From Cryptomeria japonica (taxonomy: Eukaryota > Streptophyta > Pinopsida > Cupressales > Cupressaceae), in NCBI RefSeq assembly GCF_030272615.1, contig NC_081409.1, positions 24,386,406 to 24,450,405 of the forward strand: a stretch of 64,000 nt of DNA, given 5' to 3'. The notes under the pieces are model-generated. The model worked only from the letters and a program-made list of their open reading frames with translations. It did no database searches and had not been told where the DNA came from. The position numbers were made by a program, and so were the translations under genes. How positions within the stretch are numbered: position 1 is the first letter of the stretch; each line of letters starts with the position of its first letter. Of this stretch, positions 10,419 through 22,589 are shown piece by piece.

Positions 10419-13400
10419 AATCCACTAAACCGGCCCAATCTGGATATGTGTAACCAAGTAGTTCAAACTTGTCAGTGGGAGAATACTGAATACCAAAATT
10501 CTATGTACCACTCACATACCTCAAAATTCTTTTAGCAACCTGCTAATGTGACTCATGTGGATCATGCATGAACTAAGAGACAAGGCCACAACATACATAA
10601 TATCGGGCCTACTGGTTGTGAGGTACATGAGGTTACCAACCAAACTCCTATACCGAGTTGCATCAACTTTGGGACTAGCATCTTCCTTGGTTAGTTTTTC
10701 ACCAAGGGCTACGGTGGTTGCAAATGCTTTGCATGCCACCATGTTAAACTTCTTCAATAAATCAGCTATATACTTGGATTGAGAAATAAATATAGCTTCT
10801 GATGTTTGTTGTACTTCCACACCAAGAAAATAGTGCATAAGTCTCAGATTTGACATTTCAAACTCTTGTTTCATATCATCTTGAAACTTCTCCATGAGAG
10901 CTTTGCTATTACCTATATAAATCAAATCATCAACATAGAGGCAAACAATAAGAATATCATTACCAATATGTTCGACATACAAGGTAGGCTCTAAGTGGCT
11001 TCTATTGTATCCTTTCTTCATGAAATAACTGTCAATTCTAGCATACCAGGCACGAGGAGCTTGCATCAACCCATAAAGGCCTTTCTTCAACTTGTAGACT
11101 AAGTGTTCTTTTTCTGGGACTTCATAACCCATAGGCTGTTCTACATAAACTTTCTCATCTATGTAACCATTAAGGAATGTTGATTTCACATCCATTTGAA
11201 ATATTGGCCACTTGTATTGTGCTGTAATAGCCAATATAATCTTGATTGTGTCAAGTTGAGCCACAAGAGCAAAAGTTTCTACATAATCCACTCTAGAAGT
11301 TTTTGCAAACCCTTTGGCAACTAGTCCTACCTTATGGCGTTCTATTGAACCATTTACATGATATTTGACTTTGTAAATCCATTTCACACCAATCACCTGC
11401 TTACCTTTGGGAAGTGAAACTAATTCCCAAGTATTATTCTTATGAATGGGATTCATTTCATCATTCATAGCATTAACCCATATAGGTTCTTTCACTGCTT
11501 CTTCATACACAAAAGGTTCAACTTTAATTGTACTAAACAAAGCAAAATTAGCAACTAGATTTATATTGGTACTCCTCTAATAAACATCAACTAAACTTTG
11601 TACCTTTCATGGAATGGATGCTGGAGGTGATGGTGGAGGTGAATCTTCACTTGAGTTTGTGCTACTTGAAAAACTAGGTGAGCTTGGAGGACTGGAACTA
11701 GAGCTAGAACTTCCACTTGAGCTTCTGGGGAGAGGAGGATGAACACTATTATCTTCCATGTTTATGTTTATTGATGGATTTTTCTACATGTCATCTTTCC
11801 ACTGCCATACTCTCCCTTCATAAAAAATTGCATCTTGGCTAACTATGCATTGTTGTGTCTCAGGATTATAGAATCTATAGCCTTTAGTTGCAATAGAGTA
11901 GCCCACAAAGATACAAAGTTGGGATTTGGCATCCAATTTCTTCTGCTTTTGAATTGGAATATGCACATATGCCAAGCATCCAAAGATGCGAAGATGAGCC
12001 ACTGAAGGCTTGTGACTACTCCAGGCTTCCTTTGGAGTCAGATTTTGAACTGCTTTTGTGGGACTACAATTGAGAATATACACTGTAGTGACAACTGCTT
12101 CTCCCCGAAAACTATTTGGAAGATTTTTTGTCTGCAACATGCTTCATGCCATTTCCATAATGGTACGGTTATTTCTTTCAGCAATACCATTTTGCTGAGG
12201 TGTATATGCGGTAGTAAGCTATCTCTGGATGTCATTCTTAACACAAAAATCAGCAAAGTCATTAGAAGTAAACTCTCCCCCTCTATCTGTTCTGAGCATC
12301 ATGACAGGATACCCGCTTTATTTTTCAGCTAGTGCTTTAAAATTCTTGAAGCATGCAAAGGCTTCAAATTTTTCATCAAAAAATAAACCCAAGTGTGGCG
12401 AGAGTAATCATAAATGAATGTCAAAAAATAAAGGTTCTTACCCAATGATGGCTCTTGCATATCACCATAGATGTCAGCATGCACAAGCTCTAGAGGAGAT
12501 TTGGCTCTCCAAGATTTGCCCACTGGAAAACTGTCTTAGTGATGCTTGCCAAGTGCACACCCTGAACAAAATTCTTCTTTTGCCTTGATTGGAGGAAGAC
12601 CTCTCACCATATTCTTCTTATTCAACAAAGTTAGCCCTTGAAAATTTAGATGACCATATCATTGATGCCATAACCATGAATCATCTATGGTTGATTTTAG
12701 TGCATGCAACTTACTAGAAACCAATTTGAGAGGAAACAATCTATTCTTTGTCATATAAGTATTTGCTACAAGATGATGATTATTAGATTTATCAAAAATA
12801 TTGCAACAACTATCTTCAAATACAACTTTATAGTTCTTTTCTAGAATTTGTCCTATACTCAAAAGACTATGCTGTAATTCTGGAACAAAGAAAGTATTAT
12901 GGATATTTGTAGTGTCTCCTGGTATAGTCTTGACTACAAGGGTACATTTTCCCATTACATCAACCTCCTTATCATCTCCAAATCTAACTTTACTCCTCAT
13001 TGAATCATCTAATTTGACAAAGAAATCAGATTTACCTATCATGTGATTTGAACAACCGTTGTCCAAGAACTAGACATCCTCTTGGGGTTCTTTTGCCAAA
13101 TTGCATGCAAAGAATGTAGAATTATTTGCATCAGAAGAATCTTCTACATATCTAGCTCTTGACTTATTCAAGTCAGATTTCTTTTTCTTGCACTCAAATT
13201 CATAGTGTCCATATCTTTCACAATATAAGTTATTTCCAGAAGATTCACCTTTAAATTTAGCAGTATGAGAGGGAGCAGATTTGGATTTTTCCTCAATATT
13301 CATAGAAGACTGGAAAGCTTGAACAAAACTTTCCATAAAATGCTACATGCACTCTTCATGAGACTGCAAATAACCAATTAATTCTGCAACTTTGAAAGTT

Positions 13401-13960
13401 TTTAGATCTTTACTTTCTTCAATAGCAATTACTAGTGGATCAAATTTAGGAGGAAGAAACCTCAAAAAATTTTCTACAATTTTCTGATCTGATATAGTTT
13501 CACCTTGAGTCCTAAGCTGATTCATAATACCTTGAGTCCTTGTAATAAATTCATGAATAGACTTAGATTCTTTCATCCTCAAATTTTCAAATTATTTTCG
13601 AAAAGTTTGAAGTCTTACCAATTTGATTTTATCTGTACCTTGGTATGCAGTTTGTAGAGTCTCCAACACATCCTTTTGATTTTGTCAGACTGACAATTTG
13701 AGGAAAAATTGAAACATCCAAGGCAGATTGAATGGTGAAAAGAGCTTTGCTATCCTTCTTTCTCTCTTCTTTCAGCTGATTTTTCTATTGTGGTGTCTAT
13801 GTATTGGATGTATTTTGATCAACAGCTTCTGTTATCCACCTTCCACAAATTCCCAAAGATCTCGGGATAAAAGTAGGGTCTTCATATTGATACTCCAATA
13901 ATCATAGTTTTCTCCAGTAAATAATGGAAGCTGAAATGCTAAATCTTTTCCATTAGCCAT
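10419..13960 (-). pseudogene. Copia C gag-pol remnant
   Basis: Gag starts at ATG 13960-13958 (MANGKDLAFQLPLFTGENYD). A CX2CX4-like knuckle (CERYGHYEFEC) lies near 13210. The protease motif reads LDNGCSNHM instead of the usual DSG, near 13060. Integrase pieces span about 12650-11790, and the reverse transcriptase block at 11540-10521 carries YVDD at 10926-10937. After 10521 a frameshift leads into RNase H sequence ending at the Ty3-A insertion. Many stops and frameshifts make it non-functional. Confidence 0.9.
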
Positions 13961-14013
13961 CTAGAAACAATTGTTGTTCTAACCTGCAACCTGCACAATC
14001 AGAACTCTTGCAA

Positions 14014-14028
14014 CCTGCTCTGATACCA
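14014..14028 (-). other. Primer-binding site of copia C (initiator tRNA-Met type)
   Basis: The minus strand reads TGGTATCAGAGCAGG. TGGTATCAGAG is the usual copia primer site complementary to initiator methionine tRNA. It sits two bases inside the LTR edge. Confidence 0.9.
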
Positions 14029-14030
14029 GA

Positions 14031-14340
14031 TGAAATATTATCAATTTAACAAGCATAAAAAACTAAACTGAAAATAAGAAGACTGTTGTGAATTTCTTAG
14101 AACTGAGAAATATATTGTATGCATTAACTTGAATCAAAAAAGCTATTGCATAGTCTCTAATAGAAATAGAGAGTTGATCATAGATTAAAGAAAGCAAAAA
14201 AAAATAGTCATCGACTGTCTTATTGCATGCACAACAGTGAAAACAAATCAAAAAATAAAACAAAAACCACAACGTTTCTTTATTATGCAAGAGTATGTTT
14301 TATTAGCTATGAAAAACAACAAAGAGGATCTTTTGCATGC
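14031..14340 (-). repeat. 5' LTR of copia C (outer edge approximate)
   Basis: The LTR ends at 14031 next to the primer-binding site. Its beginning is placed near 14340 because NLR-like sequence starts at about 14350. No second LTR is in the window to fix the boundary. Confidence 0.55.
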
Positions 14341-14898
14341 CAACGCATCATTCGTATCTTTAGATTGGATGCTAGAAAAAAGACATCTTAATTTGATGTA
14401 GAACACATTAAGAATTCTAGAATGGAAAAATAGAATCGATGTTAAAAAGATAGAGGCAGTGACATTAAGATATATTTATGCACTTGGTGATATTTCTTGG
14501 TTGAATGTAGAAGCACTTGATAAATTAGCCGTGTTGAAGTTGGAGAGGCTTCCCACTAAGGTAACAGGTCCTCTAAAGGCAATTCCATAATTCCAATAGC
14601 ATGCGCATACCTTCATTTCATTGTTATGTTTTTAAACTCTTTATTATTGTTTATAAAAGATGCAATGGGTTTCATATTTAATTGAAGTTCTGAAAAAGAA
14701 ATAGTAACTATGTCTATAGTTACCAGAAAGTTTAAGGAAAGTAATAGTCACGAAGAAGCCAGATGACATGGGGAACTTATTAAAGACACTGCTAAATTCC
14801 TCCTTGCATATTTTAATTCTATATTTTCCAGAACCAAGTGAACACTCTAATCAAAGGGAAGATACCAGTGAAAAGACAGATAATTATGAAGGGGGAAA

Positions 14899-15523
14899 TG
14901 TTGGAAAACTAATCCCAACTGCCTCGTTTATTTATGCCACTGTAAATCTTCATTTTTGGCCCCCAACAAATCTTGCAAATATTCTCACATGTGTGAGATT
15001 TCATTCTCTTGCTAATATCATTTAATCAATATTTTAAAATTTGCATGAGAGGACAAATTTTGGTAAAAATGCAAATCTATATCTTCTTAGACAAGATTTC
15101 CTAGCTAACAAAAAATAAATACATTTATTTTCTCCTTGGTTGGGTCATACGTAACTTCTAGAAATTTTTTTTTTAATAGAAGTTTGGTGGTCATTTTGAA
15201 GTTAGTTTTTGGAGACAATGAGAAGAGAAAAAGGACAGAGTAGAGTAGCAACAAATTTCCTATAAAAACAATTAAAAAAGACATCCAGTGCTGTAGCAAT
15301 AGCCAGTCAGAAACAAGGGAGTTTAAACTATTTTATTTTCTAAGAACAAATTTGAGAGCAGCAGCTCTGTAATTTTCTAATTGGTGTAGATTTTGTAAGC
15401 ATTGGTATATGAATATAAATAGAAAAGTAATATGGGCAAATTCTGTGTTTAAATTTCACTGCGCTGTTTCCTTTTGGTGCTCTTTTTTTTTTTTTCTTTT
15501 CATGTCCTCTGCTTCTTCCTTCA
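14899..15523 (+). repeat. 5' LTR of copia D
   Basis: It begins TGTTGGAAAAC and ends TTCA before the primer-binding site. It pairs with the LTR at 18262-18879. Confidence 0.9.
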
Positions 15524-15525
15524 CA

Positions 15526-15536
15526 TGGTATCAGAG
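15526..15536 (+). other. Primer-binding site of copia D
   Basis: TGGTATCAGAG, the initiator tRNA-Met type, lies two bases after the LTR. Confidence 0.9.
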
Positions 15537-15619
15537 TTGAAGGTCAGTAAGCTGAAGGTTGTTTGTGTTGAAGTTTTTCAAAAAAAATTCAAGGAGTTTG
15601 AAGATTTACATAGCCAACA

Positions 15620-18251
15620 ATGGCAAGCACAAGCATAAGCTTGACAAACCCACAAATTCCACAATTTAATGGCAAGAACTATGACTACTGGGCAGTCACA
15701 ATGAAGACATTGTTTTGTGCTCAAGATTTATGGGAATTTGTTGAGAATGGCTACCCAGAACTAGTAGATACAACAACATATAATGCATTGTCTCAAGCAG
15801 ATAAAGACTTATTGAAGGAAAATAGAAAGAAAGATTCGAAAGCCCTCTTCTTCATCTTTCAAGGAGTCAATGAAAGTATTTTTCTAAGGATTCAAAGTGC
15901 AACAAAATTCAAACAAACTTGGGATATTCTACAAATCGCATACCAGGGAATGGACAAAGTAAAGACAACAAAACTACAAATGCTCAGAAGAGACTTTGAG
16001 ACCATAGTCATGAAGGAGACTGAATCAATAGACTCATTTTTTACACATATTATTGGATTGGTTAATCAAATCAGATCTCATGGTGAGGCACTTCAAGAAA
16101 GAAGAATAGTTGAGAAGCTATTGAGAAGCCTACTTGCAAGGTTTATGCCAATTGTTGTAGCCATTAAAGAGACTAAGAATCTCTCTCAATTTTTTCAATG
16201 GATGAATTACAGGCATAACTCATTTCACATGGCACAAGATGAGTAGAACAACAAATTCATCATTGGAGCATGCCTTCAAAACACAAGCTATAATTAGCCA
16301 TGGTAGAGGCAAAGGAAGAGGAAGAAATTTGTATAGAGGTGGAAGAAGTAGCCCATCACACTTAGGTGGAAGAAGCAACCCATCAACCTCAAGTGGAAGA
16401 GGGAGCAACCAAAATTTCAATCGAAATCAGCCCCAAGGTCAAAGGTATGATAAATCACAAGTCCAATGTCATTATTGCAAAAAATATGGGCATTATTTGA
16501 ATGAATGTACACACCTCAAAAAAATGGTGTAGATGAAACGAAAAATAGAACAATTATGGAAATGGCAAGGAGCATGCTAAAAGAAAAACATTGGTCAATT
16601 GAGTATTGGGCTGAAGCTGTCTCATGTGCAGTCTATATAATAAATAGATGTCCAACTAAGAGTCTAAAGAATATGATTCCGGAAGAAGCATGAAGTGGAA
16701 GAAAACAAAATGTTGCTCACATGAGAGTGTTTGGATGCGTGGCATATGTGCATGTCCTAGATGAATTAAGAAAGAAGTTGGACAACAAAGGAGAAAGATG
16801 CATATTCATGGGATATAGCGAAGAATCAAAGGCATATAAACTATACAATCCAATAACCAAAAGAGTAATAATCAACAGAGATGTGCAGTTTATTAAAGAG
16901 GAAGCATGAGATGGCACCTTAGAGGAAACAATCAATGTAACAACAAGCATACAACAAGAAGATGGAGAAGAAATTATACCAGGAGGTATTCCTCCAGAAG
17001 TGACTCCTCCAACTCCCATTCAAAGTCAAAAAAGTGGTCCTCAAATGACACCTTCATCAAGAAAGGCATAAAGAAAGATTGTTTGTCAAGGGGATACAAA
17101 CAACAACGAGGTAGAGACTATGATGAAACTTATACTCCCATTGCAAGGATGGAAACAATAAGGGCAATTGTGGCAATAGCAACTCAACACAAATGGAAGG
17201 TATATCAAATGGACATAAAGTCAGCATTTTTAAATGGAGTATTAAAAGAGGAGGTGTATATAGAACAGCCACCTGAATATGAGGTTCAAGGACAAGAAGA
17301 CAAAGTTTATAAGCTGAAAAAGGTATTTTATGGTTTGTAGCAAGCACCACAGGCATGGTATAACAAAATTTACACATACTTCTTGAGCAATGATTTTAAC
17401 AAAAGTGATGGTGAGCCTACTCTCTACATAAAGGAAGGTGTTGGTAAGCTCTTAATTATTGTTTTGTATGTAGATGACTTAATATTCACAGGCAATGATG
17501 ATATTCTCATTGCTGATTTCAAAGAAACAATGAAAAGTTAATTTGAGATAACTGATCTAGGGTTGTTAAAATACTTCCTAGGAATAGAAGTGCATGAAAA
17601 GAAGAATGATATTTTTATTGGTCAATCAAAGTTTACAGATCAGATCTTGAAGAGGTTTAAAATGCGAAATAGTAAGTTTGCTCCAACACCAACAACCACA
17701 TGTCTTAAATTGAGTAAGGATGATTGCAACAACAATGTCAATCCAAACATTTAAAAAAGCATGGTTGGAAGTTTAATGTATTTAACTGCAATAAAACCTG
17801 ATATAATGTATGCAATGAGTTTAATTTCAAGGTTTATGGAGATCCCAAAGGAGACACACTGGTTGGCAGCCAAAAGAATAATGAGATATGTTAATGGAAC
17901 AAAGGTATGTATATAATGTATATAGCAGCAACAGGGGTAGCATGACAAGCCATATGGATGAGAAGGATATTCGAAGATTTAAGACATGAACAAGAAGGGG
18001 CAACTACAATATTTTGTGATAACAATTCAACAATTGCACTATCCAACAACATAGTTTTCCATAAAAGAAGCAAACATATTGATACAAGGTATCATTTTAT
18101 AAGGGAACTAATCAATGATGGTGAAGTTATTTTGGATAATTGTAGGTCTGAAGAATAGTATGCTGATATTTTTACAAAGCCATTGGCAAGAGATAGTTTT
18201 GTTCATCAAAGAGACAACTTGGGCATCATGGATGGCAGCAGCTGCGATTAA
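15620..18251 (+). pseudogene. Copia D gag-pol with protease and integrase core deleted
   Basis: Gag opens at ATG 15620 and shows the UBN2-type gag pattern, then a frameshift near 16240. It reaches a zinc knuckle (CHYCKKYGHYLNEC) at about 16470-16510, which runs straight into integrase C-terminal sequence (TPQKNGVDETKNRT). Protease and the integrase catalytic core are absent. Reverse transcriptase follows with YVDD at 17467-17478. RNase H is partial (IFCDNNSTIALSNN, near 18010). Several stops occur. Confidence 0.88.
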
Positions 18252-18261
18252 GGAGGGGGAA
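18250..18261 (+). other. Polypurine tract of copia D
   Basis: AAGGAGGGGGAA directly precedes the 3' LTR. Confidence 0.8.
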
Positions 18262-18879
18262 TGTTGAAAACTACTCCCAACTACCTCATTTATTTCTGCC
18301 ACTGTAAATCTTCATTTTTGGCCCCGAACAAATCTTGCAAATATTCTTACATGTGTGATATTTCATTCTCCAGCTAATATCATTTAATCAATATTTTGAA
18401 ATTTGCACGAGAGGACAAATTTTGGTAAAAATGCAAATCTATATCTTCTTAGACAAGATTTCCGAGCTAGCAAAAATTAAATGCATTTATTTCCTCCTTG
18501 GCTGGGTCATACATAACTTCTAGAAATGTTTGTTTTAATAGAAGTTTGGTGGTCATTTTGAAGTTATTTTTTGGAGAGAATGAGAAGAGAAAAAGGCCAG
18601 AGAAGAGCAGACACAAATTTTCTATAACAATTGAAAGAGACATCCAGTGTTGTAGCAACAACCAGTCAGAAACAAGGGAGTTTAAACTATTTTATTTTCT
18701 GAGAACAAACTTGAGAGCAACAACTTTGTAATTTTCTATTTGGTGTATATTTTGTAAGCATTGGTATATGAATATAAATAGAAATGTAATATGGTCAAAA
18801 TTTGTGTTTAAATTTCACTTCACTATTTGCTTTTGATGCTCTATTTTTTTTCTTTTCATGTCCTCTACATCTTTTTTCA
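18262..18879 (+). repeat. 3' LTR of copia D
   Basis: It begins TGTTGAAAAC and ends TTTTTTCA, 618 bp against 625 bp for the 5' copy, with many scattered substitutions. Confidence 0.9.
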
Positions 18880-19595
18880 TGAAATAACAACAAAAGTGCA
18901 TTTAATAGCTTTCTTCAGGGGTTAACTAAGTTACAGACTCTTTGAGTGCTTAATTGCAAGTATTTCTACGAGCTTCCTGAGGAAGTGTGTAGATTACAAT
19001 AGGTGAGTAGACTCACAATGGAAAATTGTAGTAACATGGAGCGTCTACCAGAATCAATTTGCCAACTCTCAACTCTAACATATTTGGACTTGCATGGGTG
19101 TTCAAATTTGTTTGAATTACCTGTTACTTTTGGTCAACTTACATCTTTAACAACTTTAAGTTTGTTCAATTGTCAAAGTTTAAAATAATTACCTTTTAGT
19201 TGTGGTCAACTTGTAGCTCTAACAAGGTTGGATTTGTCTAATTGGAAAATATTGTGAGAATTGCCTTATACATTTAGCCAACTTATAGCTCTATAAGAGT
19301 TGTACTTGTCTAATTATGATAGCTTAAATGAATTACCTTTTAGCTTTGGTCAACTTACAACCCTAATGAGTTTGTATTTGTCCTATTGCCAAAGTTTGAA
19401 AGAATTGTCTTCCGCTTTTGGCCAACTTATAGCTCTAACAAGTCTAGACTTGTCCAATTGTGAAGGCTTAAAAGAATCGCCTTCTACATTTGACCAACTT
19501 ATAGCCCTAACAGGTCTAGACTTGTCCAATTGCAAAAGCTTAAAATAATTGCCTTTTACATTTGGCCAACTTATAGCCCTAACAATTCTAGACTT

Positions 19596-20173
19596 TAAAG
19601 CTATGAGATTTCCACAATCCATTTTGCATTTCTAGTGTATTTTTTTTTTCTGGATTCGATTGTGTGTATATTTTTCCATCAATGTTTCAAATCACACTCT
19701 GTGATTCATCATCAGGATGAAAAGAATTCCCAAGACATGAAAGATGTTGAGTTGGAGATTTGAGGCAGAATATAAAGAGGAGAGGGGTGGGGGAAGGCAC
19801 GAGAAACAAGGAGAGAGGAAAGAGAAAAGGAAAAGACCACCTGAAGGATGGGAGACCTAAAAAACTCCAAGGAATAAACCACCCACAGAAAGGATGGGCT
19901 TTCCTTTTTTATTTTCTGTGGGTGGTTTATTCCTTGGAGTTTTTTAGGTCTCCCATCCTTCAGGTGGTCTTTTCCTTTTCTCTTTCCTCTCTCCTTGTTT
20001 CTCGTGCCTTCCCCCACCCCTCTCCTCTTTATATTCTGCCTCAAATCTGCAACTCAACATCTTTCATGTCTTGGGAATTCTTTTCATCCTGATGATGAAT
20101 CACGGAGTGTGATTCGAAACGTTGATGGAAAAATATACACACAATCGAATCCAGAAAAAAAAATACACTAGAA
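19596..20173. mobile_element. Near-perfect hairpin (foldback-like) element in the psi-NLR1 LRR exon
   Basis: The left arm 19628-19891 (264 bases) and right arm 19913-20175 (263 bases) are almost exact reverse complements around a 21-base loop. As a result the plus and minus strands both encode nearly the same 110-codon ORF. The 11-base string ATTCTAGACTT flanks it at 19585-19595 and 20174-20184, consistent with a long target duplication, although the flanking LRR repeats contain similar strings. Thirty-two bases at 19596-19627 have no mirror on the right. No transposase is encoded. Confidence 0.8.
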
Positions 20174-20387
20174 ATTCTAGACTTGTCCAATTGTGAAAGC
20201 TTAAAAGAATTGCCTTCTACCTTTGGCCAATTTATGGCTCTAATAGAGTTGAACTTGTTCAAATATAAAAGTTTGAAGGAATTGCCTATTGAATTTGAAC
20301 AACTTAGATCTTTGACATATAAAAATATAGAATTTTGTTATAATTTAGAGTCTGACATTTGTCAGATTGTGAGATTTTGCCAAGATC

Positions 20388-20878
20388 TAGAGGCAATGGA
20401 AAGCACAAAATAGAGAGACAAAATAGATGATAGGAATAAACTATATACTATCAATATGCAAAATATGATCAGCTGGATCATTACAATCTGTTCAATGTTT
20501 GCTCATACAAACAATGTAGATGAGCCTGCTTATATAGGCAAGGCTATATGGATATGTGAGCACACAAACATGACATGTGTCTCAATAAGAAACTAGGGTA
20601 GGTAGGAAATAGGTGTGGGTAGGTAGGAGAAACAATAAAATATTCCAAATGAGGTGGATCACCCACCGAAGGTGGAATTATCACTCCACAATAAGTGGAT
20701 ATGATAGAGTAGTAACAAGATCAACACCATAAAAGGTGGAAATTCTCCTACACACACTATCCCAATGTGGCACAAACACCCAAGTGTCTCATACCCAAAC
20801 TACTATGATATGCATTTACCTAAGTAAACTTAAGTAAGGTGTAATAATATCCATGATGAATAATTATTTACACCAACA
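20388..20878 (-). repeat. 3' LTR of element F
   Basis: This 491-base copy aligns by eye with 21331-21703 plus 38014-38090. Confidence 0.8.
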
Positions 20879-21330
20879 CCCCCCCTTAAGTGCAACTTAG
20901 GGGAATGCACTAAAGTCTAAACTGCAACTAAGCAATGCAAAATGGGTCCTAGCTACAAGGCCATGTTAGGTACCCATGTAGAAATGCAAATACAATCTCC
21001 CATAAATGGAGAAAGAGAGAAAAACCCAATGGGAAAAAACCCTCCCCCAAAAGAGAGACAAAGAAAGCACACAGTGCTCTGAATGATGAATGAGAGAAAC
21101 AAAAACTTATGTGAGGAAAAATTCCCCCCCATAAGAGAGAAGACAAGACCATGAAGCCCGCCCTCAATATCGAATCTCTTGCAAGGATGGTCCAATGATG
21201 TTGACCAAAATACCTCCCCATAAGGAAGAAAGAGAGTCAATGTTGCACCAATAATGTCAAAGTGTGACAAAACCAGGTACCAAGTTGATGACGATGAATC
21301 ACTCGCTGCAACAAAAATGAAGATCGGGCA

Positions 21331-21703
21331 TGGAGGCAATGGAAAGCACAAATAAGAGAGACAAAATAGATGATAGGAATAAAATGTATTCTCATCAATA
21401 GATAAATAAGATGATCAATTGGATCATTACAAGATGTTCAATGATTGCTCGTACAAACAATGTAGATGCGCCTGCTTATATAGGCAAGGCTATATGGATA
21501 TGTGAGCACACAAACATGTCATGTGGCTCAGTAAGAAACTAGGGTAGGTAGGAAATAGGTGTGGGTAGGTAGGAGAAATAATATAATATTGCACATGAGG
21601 TGGAATGTAACAACAAGATAAGATCAACATTATAAAAGGTGGAAATTCTCCTATAGACACTATCACAATGTGGCACAAACACCCAAGTGTCTCATATCCA
21701 AAC
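21331..21703 (-). repeat. 5' LTR of element F, first part (rest at 38014-38090)
   Basis: The match to the left LTR breaks at the Ty3-B insertion and resumes after the CAAAC duplication at 38009-38013. This gives the empty-site sequence of Ty3-B within the window. Confidence 0.85.
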
Positions 21704-22476
21704 TGTAGACACCTAAAATTGTCATGTCTAATTAAATAAATATTTTATTTATTTAATTACCTAAGCCTAATTCTTCTATTAATTAAATAAATCTTTATTT
21801 ATTTAATTAATTCATTTATCCTCTTCTAGCCTTATTTCTCATTTAAATAAATACATTTATTTATTTAAATTATCCCTTTCCTAAATTAAATAAATATTTT
21901 ATTTATTTAATTGTCCTACTTCTTCTATTAATTAAATAAATCTTTATTTATTTAATTAATTCATTATCTTTTTCTACACATGACACATGTCATTCATCTC
22001 TTATTTCCTACACTACCTACCTCTTTCATTATTTTGGTATTTCTTATACCTACCCTCTAATCCTAGCCGACCTCTCTTTTTACACCTCTCAATCTTATCC
22101 CTCCATTTCATATTGTGTCTTCTATTTAAGGAGATGCTTTCTTCATTGTCAAACCCTAATGACTGATTTTGGAGTACTTGACTACACTACAATTCCACTT
22201 GCAACCACATTCCGTTCTTTGTTGAGCTCTTGTGCATACCAAAAATCTGAGAGCAAGTATATCAAGCAAGATCAATGGAGATAGGAAGAATGGAGATCAA
22301 AACCCTAGTGGACATGTGATGGTATAATCTTTGTGATTTTGAGTTATTTGCATTGTCTTAGGTAATCTTCATATGTTATGGTGGATCTTTGTTGTTGTTA
22401 GGCTAGGGTTTAGTGGTTGAATCCATTTTAGTCTTTCAATATTATTGTTTATTGTTATCCATTTTCACCATATACA
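21704..22476 (+). repeat. 5' LTR of Ty3-B
   Basis: It begins TGTAGACACC and ends TATACA. The first 260 bases hold five AT-rich palindromes of about 30 bases each. The likely TATA element is TATTTAAG near 22123, one base different from TATATAAG in Ty3-A. Confidence 0.95.
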
Positions 22477-22479
22477 TTT

Positions 22480-22497
22480 TGGCACGCCCGGTGGGAC
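22480..22497 (+). other. Primer-binding site of Ty3-B
   Basis: TGGCACGCCCGGTGGGAC follows the LTR by three bases and is identical to that of Ty3-A. Confidence 0.8.
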
Positions 22498-22589
22498 TCT
22501 TGTCCATTTGTATTTAACATTTTTGTTGCAGATTTTGCATTTTTGAAGTTGCAGATCGGACGATTTCGACGACATTTTAGGTTTTTTTT

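Larger units (their letters stand above)
10419..14340 (-). mobile_element. Copia C: Ty1/copia element, minus strand, cut by Ty3-A
   Basis: Reading right to left, the order is LTR (14031 to about 14340), primer-binding site, gag, protease, integrase and reverse transcriptase, then the start of RNase H, where Ty3-A is inserted. The 3' end lies beyond the window. Its right LTR abuts the psi-NLR1 exon, so it probably inserted into that gene. The outer edge of the LTR is not certain. Confidence 0.85.
14899..18879 (+). mobile_element. Copia D: Ty1/copia element inserted in the psi-NLR1 intron
   Basis: It is a 3.98-kb element with LTRs at both ends, a tRNA-Met type primer-binding site and a purine tract. 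Flanks are GGAAA (14894-14898) and TGAAA (18880-18884), a 5-bp target duplication with one change. The uninterrupted site is visible in NLR2 at about 63133-63145. The two LTRs differ at roughly 6% of positions over the first 250 bases by eye, so it is fairly old. Its short length reflects an internal pol deletion. Confidence 0.9.
14350..20387 (+). pseudogene. psi-NLR1: NLR pseudogene, post-NB-ARC exon and LRR exon
   Basis: The segment at about 14350-14590 matches the NLR2 exon at 62556-62822 (LEKRHLNLM, a tryptophan-containing RILEW-like stretch, AVLKLERLPTKVTGPLK) with several stops. The following intron matches that of NLR2 and contains copia D. The LRR exon starts at 18919 after an AG acceptor and runs as 24-residue repeats (LTSLDLSNCESLKELPSTFGQL type) to about 20387. 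Stops include a TAG at 19000-19002 that NLR2 shares. The exon is split by the hairpin element and ended by element F. The NB-ARC part is not in the window. Confidence 0.85.

Noticed and set aside
19712-20092. Two near-identical 110-codon ORFs on opposite strands
   Set aside because: They mirror each other only because of the hairpin; composition is arbitrary and no family is recognised, so they are not annotated as genes.
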